DNA of 64,000 nt, from positions 62,001 to 126,000 of the forward strand of contig JAEKKJ010000010.1 in NCBI GenBank assembly GCA_019510435.1. Direction: 5' to 3'. This document shows positions 60,876-64,000 of the stretch, in pieces. The position numbers and the translations under genes are program-made. The notes beneath the pieces were generated by a model. It ran no database searches and was not told the origin of the DNA. It worked only from the letters and a program-made list of their open reading frames with translations. The stretch comes from Caulobacterales bacterium (GTDB lineage Bacteria > Pseudomonadota > Alphaproteobacteria > Caulobacterales > Caulobacteraceae). Each line of letters opens with the position of its first letter. Positions within the stretch are counted from its first letter, which is position 1.

Positions 60876-62974
60876 TCCCCGCCAACCTGCAGGCCAACCC
60901 GCGGCTGGACCGCTGGGTCGGGTTCGAGACCGAGGGCCGCGTGCGCGTGGCGTTCGGCAAGACCGAGAATGGCCAGGGCGTGCAGACGGCCCTGGCCCAG
61001 ATGGCGGCCGGTGAGCTGGGCGTGGCGTTCTCGCGCCTGGACATCGCCGAGCCGGCCACCGAGCTCGTGCCGGACGAGGGCACCACCTTCGGCTCGATCT
61101 CCATCGAGACCTCCGGCGCGGCGATCCGCGCCGCCTGCGCCGAGGTGCGGGCCCTGGTGCTCGCGGCGGCGGCGGCGAAGCTGGGCTGCGCTGTCGGCGA
61201 GCTCGACGTCCTCGACGGCGCCGTGGTGCGGGCCGGGACCCCGACCGGCGAGACCTACTGGACCCTGGCGGGGGCCGTGGATCTGACGCGCGCGCCCACT
61301 GGCGAAGCGCCGCTGCGGGGCGCCGCGGCGCTGGCGGTGGTCGGCGACAGCGAGCCGCGGGTGGACCTGCCGCCGAAGCTGTTCGGCGCCGCCTTCCTGC
61401 ACGACCTGGTCCTGCCGGGCATGGTCCATGCGCGGGTGCTCCGCCAGCCCGGCCGCCAGGCGCGCCTCCTCGGCCTCGACGAGGCCGCGATACGGTCGGC
61501 GGCCGGCGAAGAGGTCGACATCGTGGTCGACGGGGCCTTCGCTGCGGTTCTGTGCGGGCGGGAAGCCGACGCCGAGCGCGCCATCGCCGCGGCCGCGGCC
61601 TCCGCGCGATGGGAAAACGCCCCCGACGTCGCGCCCGGCCTCTCGGAAGCCCAGACCCTCAAGACCCTGCCCAGCGAGGTGTTCACGGCGGGGGCGGCCG
61701 AACCGGAGCCTTCGAACCGCCGCCGGCACCAGGCAAGTTACGGCAAGCCCTACCTGGCCCACGGCTCCATGGGACCCTCCTGCGGGGTCGCGCTCTTCGA
61801 GGCGGGCCGGCTGACCGTTTGGACCCACAACCAGGCGCTCTACCCGCTGCGCCGGACGATCGCGCGCGTGCTGGGCCTGGACCCGGACGCCATCGAGGTG
61901 CGGCACGTCCAGGGGCCTGGCTGCTACGGCCACAACGGCGCTGACGACGCGGCCGTGGATGCCGCCACCCTCGCCGTGCGCCGGCCCGGCCGGCCGGTGC
62001 GGGTGCAATGGCGGCGCGAGGACGAGTTCGCCTGGGCGCCCGTGGGCACGGCGATGGCCTTCGACATCGCCGGCGAGCTCGACCCCTCCGGCCGCCTCGT
62101 CGACTACACCGCCGAGGTCTGGACCGGGCCGCAGACCAGCCGCGGCCACACCCTGGCCGAGGCCGCCCTGCCCGGCGACATTCCACCGGCCCCGCCCCTG
62201 TTCCCGCCGCCGCCGCCCGGCGCGCCGCGCTTCTCGGCGGGTCTGTTCAACGCCCTTCCCACCTACGACATCGCCGCCACGCGCACGGTGGAGCACGTGA
62301 TCGCCGAGCCGCCGGTCCGCACCTCGTCGCTGCGCGGCGTCGGCGGCCCGCCGAACATCTTCGCCAGCGAGGGCTTCGTGGACGAACTGGCCGAGATCGC
62401 CGGCCAGGACCCGCTGGCCTATCGCCTGGCCATGCTGTCCGACCCCCGCGGGCGCGCCGTGCTGGAGCGGGTGGGCCAGATGAGCGACTGGCCCCGGCGC
62501 TGGGAGACCGGGACCGGCCGCGGCCTGGGGATCTCCTACGACCGCCATCGCAGCCACGGCGCCCGTTGCGCGGTAGCCGCAGAGGTGGACGTCGACGCGC
62601 AGGTGCGGCTGGTGAAGCTGTGGTGCGCGGTGGACGGTGGCCTGATCGTCAATCCCGATGGCGCGAAGAACCAGCTGGAGGGCGGCGTGGTCATGGCCGC
62701 CAGCTGGACCCTGAAGGAGCAGGTGAAGCTGGGCGGGCCTGGGATCGCCTCCACCACCTGGGACGACTACCCCATCCTGCGCTTCAGCGAGGTCCCGCCG
62801 ATCGAGGTGGAACTGCTGAACGCGCGCGAGGCGCCCGCCTACGGCCTGGGCGAGATCAGCCAGGGCGGGACCATGGCCGCCATCGCCAACGCTGTCGCCC
62901 ACGCCCTGGGCGCGCGCATCCGCGAACTGCCCCTCACCCGCGACAAGATCGCCGCGGCGCTGTTGGCGGGGTGA
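60872..62974 (+). CDS. Molybdopterin-binding subunit of a second molybdenum hydroxylase
   Basis: 700 residues. Mo-cofactor blocks: KTENGQGVQTALAQM, DEGTTFGSISIETSGAAI, LAHGSMGPSCGV, GPGCYGHNGADDA, SLRGVGGPPNIFASE and the catalytic glutamate in YGLGEISQGG. There is no Tat signal, so unlike iorB this enzyme is probably cytoplasmic. It resembles nicotinate or isoquinoline dehydrogenase large subunits, and the substrate cannot be assigned. It is coupled to the [2Fe-2S] subunit by a four-base overlap. The CobW-type gene begins 23 bases downstream. Confidence 0.92.
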   Translation: MIPANLQANPRLDRWVGFETEGRVRVAFGKTENGQGVQTALAQMAAGELGVAFSRLDIAEPATELVPDEGTTFGSISIETSGAAIRAACAEVRALVLAAAAAKLGCAVGELDVLDGAVVRAGTPTGETYWTLAGAVDLTRAPTGEAPLRGAAALAVVGDSEPRVDLPPKLFGAAFLHDLVLPGMVHARVLRQPGRQARLLGLDEAAIRSAAGEEVDIVVDGAFAAVLCGREADAERAIAAAAASARWENAPDVAPGLSEAQTLKTLPSEVFTAGAAEPEPSNRRRHQASYGKPYLAHGSMGPSCGVALFEAGRLTVWTHNQALYPLRRTIARVLGLDPDAIEVRHVQGPGCYGHNGADDAAVDAATLAVRRPGRPVRVQWRREDEFAWAPVGTAMAFDIAGELDPSGRLVDYTAEVWTGPQTSRGHTLAEAALPGDIPPAPPLFPPPPPGAPRFSAGLFNALPTYDIAATRTVEHVIAEPPVRTSSLRGVGGPPNIFASEGFVDELAEIAGQDPLAYRLAMLSDPRGRAVLERVGQMSDWPRRWETGTGRGLGISYDRHRSHGARCAVAAEVDVDAQVRLVKLWCAVDGGLIVNPDGAKNQLEGGVVMAASWTLKEQVKLGGPGIASTTWDDYPILRFSEVPPIEVELLNAREAPAYGLGEISQGGTMAAIANAVAHALGARIRELPLTRDKIAAALLAG

Positions 62975-62997
62975 GCCGGACGCACTAGATGGTTGCC

Positions 62998-64000
62998 ATG
63001 AGCGAGACCGCCACCCAGACCTCCGCGCCTTCCGCCCAGCCGGGCGCCGCCGGCAAGATCCCCGTGACCGTGCTGACCGGCTACCTCGGCGCCGGCAAGA
63101 CCACCCTCCTGAACCGCATCCTCTCGGAGGACCACGGCAAGCGCTACGCCGTGATCGTCAACGAGTTCGGGGAGGTCGGCATCGACAATGACCTGATCGT
63201 CGGCGCCGACGAAGAGGTCTTCGAGATGAACAACGGCTGCGTCTGCTGCACGGTGCGCGGCGACCTGATCCGGGTGCTCTCGGGCCTGATGAAGCGCAAG
63301 GGCAAGTTCGACGGGATCATCGTGGAGACCACGGGCCTGGCGGATCCCGCGCCGGTGGCCCAGACCTTCTTCGTCGACGACGACGTGCGCGCCCGCACCG
63401 AGCTGGACAGCGTGACCACCGTGGTCGACGCCAAGCACCTGCCGCTGCGCCTGAAGGACTCCCGCGAGGCGGCCGAGCAGATCGCCTTCGCCGACCAGAT
63501 CATCCTGAACAAGACCGACCTGGTGTCGGAGGCCGAGCTGGCCGAGGTGGAGCGGGCCATCCGCACCCTCAACCCCATCGCCCCGATCCGCCGCGCCCAG
63601 CGCTCGAATGTGCCGCTGGATACGATCCTGGGCCGCCACGCGTTCGACCTGGCGCGGGTCACCGAGCTGCAGCCGGAGTTCCTCAACCCGGCCCATGGCG
63701 AGGCGGGGCATGTGCACGACGAGCACTGTGGGCATGATCACGATCACGACCACGGGCATGACCATGCGCATGACCATGATCACCACGATCACGGCCACGC
63801 CCACATCCACGACCACGTGGCCGAGAGCGGCATCTCCTCGATCTCGCTGACGGCCCGCACGCCGATCGACGGCAATCGCGTCACCGCCTGGCTCAACAAT
63901 GTGCTGCAGACCCAGGGCGTCGACATCCTGCGCGCCAAGGGCATCCTCGACGTCAAGGGCGAGGACCGGAAGCTGGTGTTCCAGGCGGTGCACATGATCC
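62998..64000 (+). CDS. CobW/COG0523 GTPase metallochaperone (partial, runs off window)
   Basis: At least 334 residues, open at the right edge. P-loop GYLGAGKTT at 28-36, the metal-binding G-C81-V-C83-C84 motif, and a G-domain LNKTDLV. A His/Asp-rich stretch near 63708-63815 (HDEHCGHDHDHDHGH and more) would bind several metal ions. Such proteins deliver Zn, Co or other metals to target enzymes at the cost of GTP. It is on the same strand as the molybdenum hydroxylase and close behind it. A role in metal supply to a nearby enzyme or the CDF transporter is possible. ATG 62989 is an alternative start. Confidence 0.92.
   Translation, partial: MSETATQTSAPSAQPGAAGKIPVTVLTGYLGAGKTTLLNRILSEDHGKRYAVIVNEFGEVGIDNDLIVGADEEVFEMNNGCVCCTVRGDLIRVLSGLMKRKGKFDGIIVETTGLADPAPVAQTFFVDDDVRARTELDSVTTVVDAKHLPLRLKDSREAAEQIAFADQIILNKTDLVSEAELAEVERAIRTLNPIAPIRRAQRSNVPLDTILGRHAFDLARVTELQPEFLNPAHGEAGHVHDEHCGHDHDHDHGHDHAHDHDHHDHGHAHIHDHVAESGISSISLTARTPIDGNRVTAWLNNVLQTQGVDILRAKGILDVKGEDRKLVFQAVHMI

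Noticed and set aside
63705..63815. His/Asp codon run (CAT/CAC/GAC/GAT repeats) that looks like a tandem repeat
   Set aside because: It is the in-frame His-rich metal-binding segment of the CobW-type protein, not an independent element.
1..64000. Search for CRISPR arrays, insertion sequences, integrases, tRNA or rRNA genes
   Set aside because: No direct-repeat array with spacers, no transposase or integrase-like protein, and no tRNA cloverleaf or rRNA sequence was recognised by reading both strands; a tRNAscan or Infernal run would be needed to be certain.

Overview
The window is GC-rich, densely packed chromosomal DNA from an alphaproteobacterium, most likely Caulobacteraceae and perhaps Phenylobacterium or a close relative. 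The evidence for this is a ChpT-type histidine phosphotransferase, a class I (archaeal-type) lysyl-tRNA synthetase, many secreted peptidases, TonB-dependent receptors and aerobic molybdenum hydroxylases. No rRNA, tRNA, CRISPR array, insertion sequence, integrase or phage gene was recognised. The right edge cuts through a CobW/COG0523 GTPase gene.

Layout. 0-9 kb: a glycosyltransferase broken by a 14-bp tandem duplication, rfbC, a bacterial DNA-ligase/exonuclease repair operon holding a small unknown gene, tandem thioesterases, an orphan PhnD-type binding protein and lysS. 9-19 kb: a large zinc metalloprotease, a MerR regulator with a textbook 19-bp-spacer promoter driving an acyl-CoA dehydrogenase/OsmC operon, small envelope proteins, vsr, a cysteine synthase, and a pseudo-aminotransferase/sulfotransferase-like pair. 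19-28 kb: btuB under a cobalamin riboswitch, an M28 peptidase, a dienelactone hydrolase remnant, CheR/CheY, an S9 peptidase, chpT and cysQ. 29-34 kb: an iron-uptake cluster (PepSY protein, PiuC-like dioxygenase, Fiu-like receptor) with Fur-like boxes. 33-40 kb: glutaryl-CoA dehydrogenase, a hybrid histidine kinase and a NarL-type two-component pair. 40-43 kb: one 920-residue protein that joins an adenylation domain, a carrier domain and a membrane acyltransferase-3 domain. 43-50 kb: peptidases and an MFS symporter. 49-54 kb: a siroheme-synthase-like protein with cytochrome c, an isoquinoline-oxidoreductase-like pair, and exonuclease III. 54-64 kb: a second acyltransferase-3, a lipoprotein, a membrane-anchored DNA-binding protein, two paralogous secreted proteins, a class A beta-lactamase-like enzyme, a CDF metal transporter, a second molybdenum hydroxylase pair and the CobW-type metallochaperone.

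Two observations stand out. First, all 12 convergent gene junctions fall into two classes. Six share exactly 4 bp, so that the two antiparallel stop codons overlap (CTAG, TTAG or CTAA). The other six are separated by a perfect or near-perfect inverted repeat. The inverted repeats belong to a GC-rich 115-130 bp palindrome family, to a set whose arms are three degenerate 8-11 bp units, or to a simple hairpin. Second, two proteins look biochemically novel. One is the adenylation-carrier-acyltransferase fusion, which resembles a one-protein version of a Dlt-like envelope aminoacylation pathway. The other is the aminotransferase-fold protein at 17.2 kb, which lacks both the PLP-binding lysine and the glutamate that contacts the pyridine nitrogen, and is translationally coupled to a sulfotransferase-like protein.
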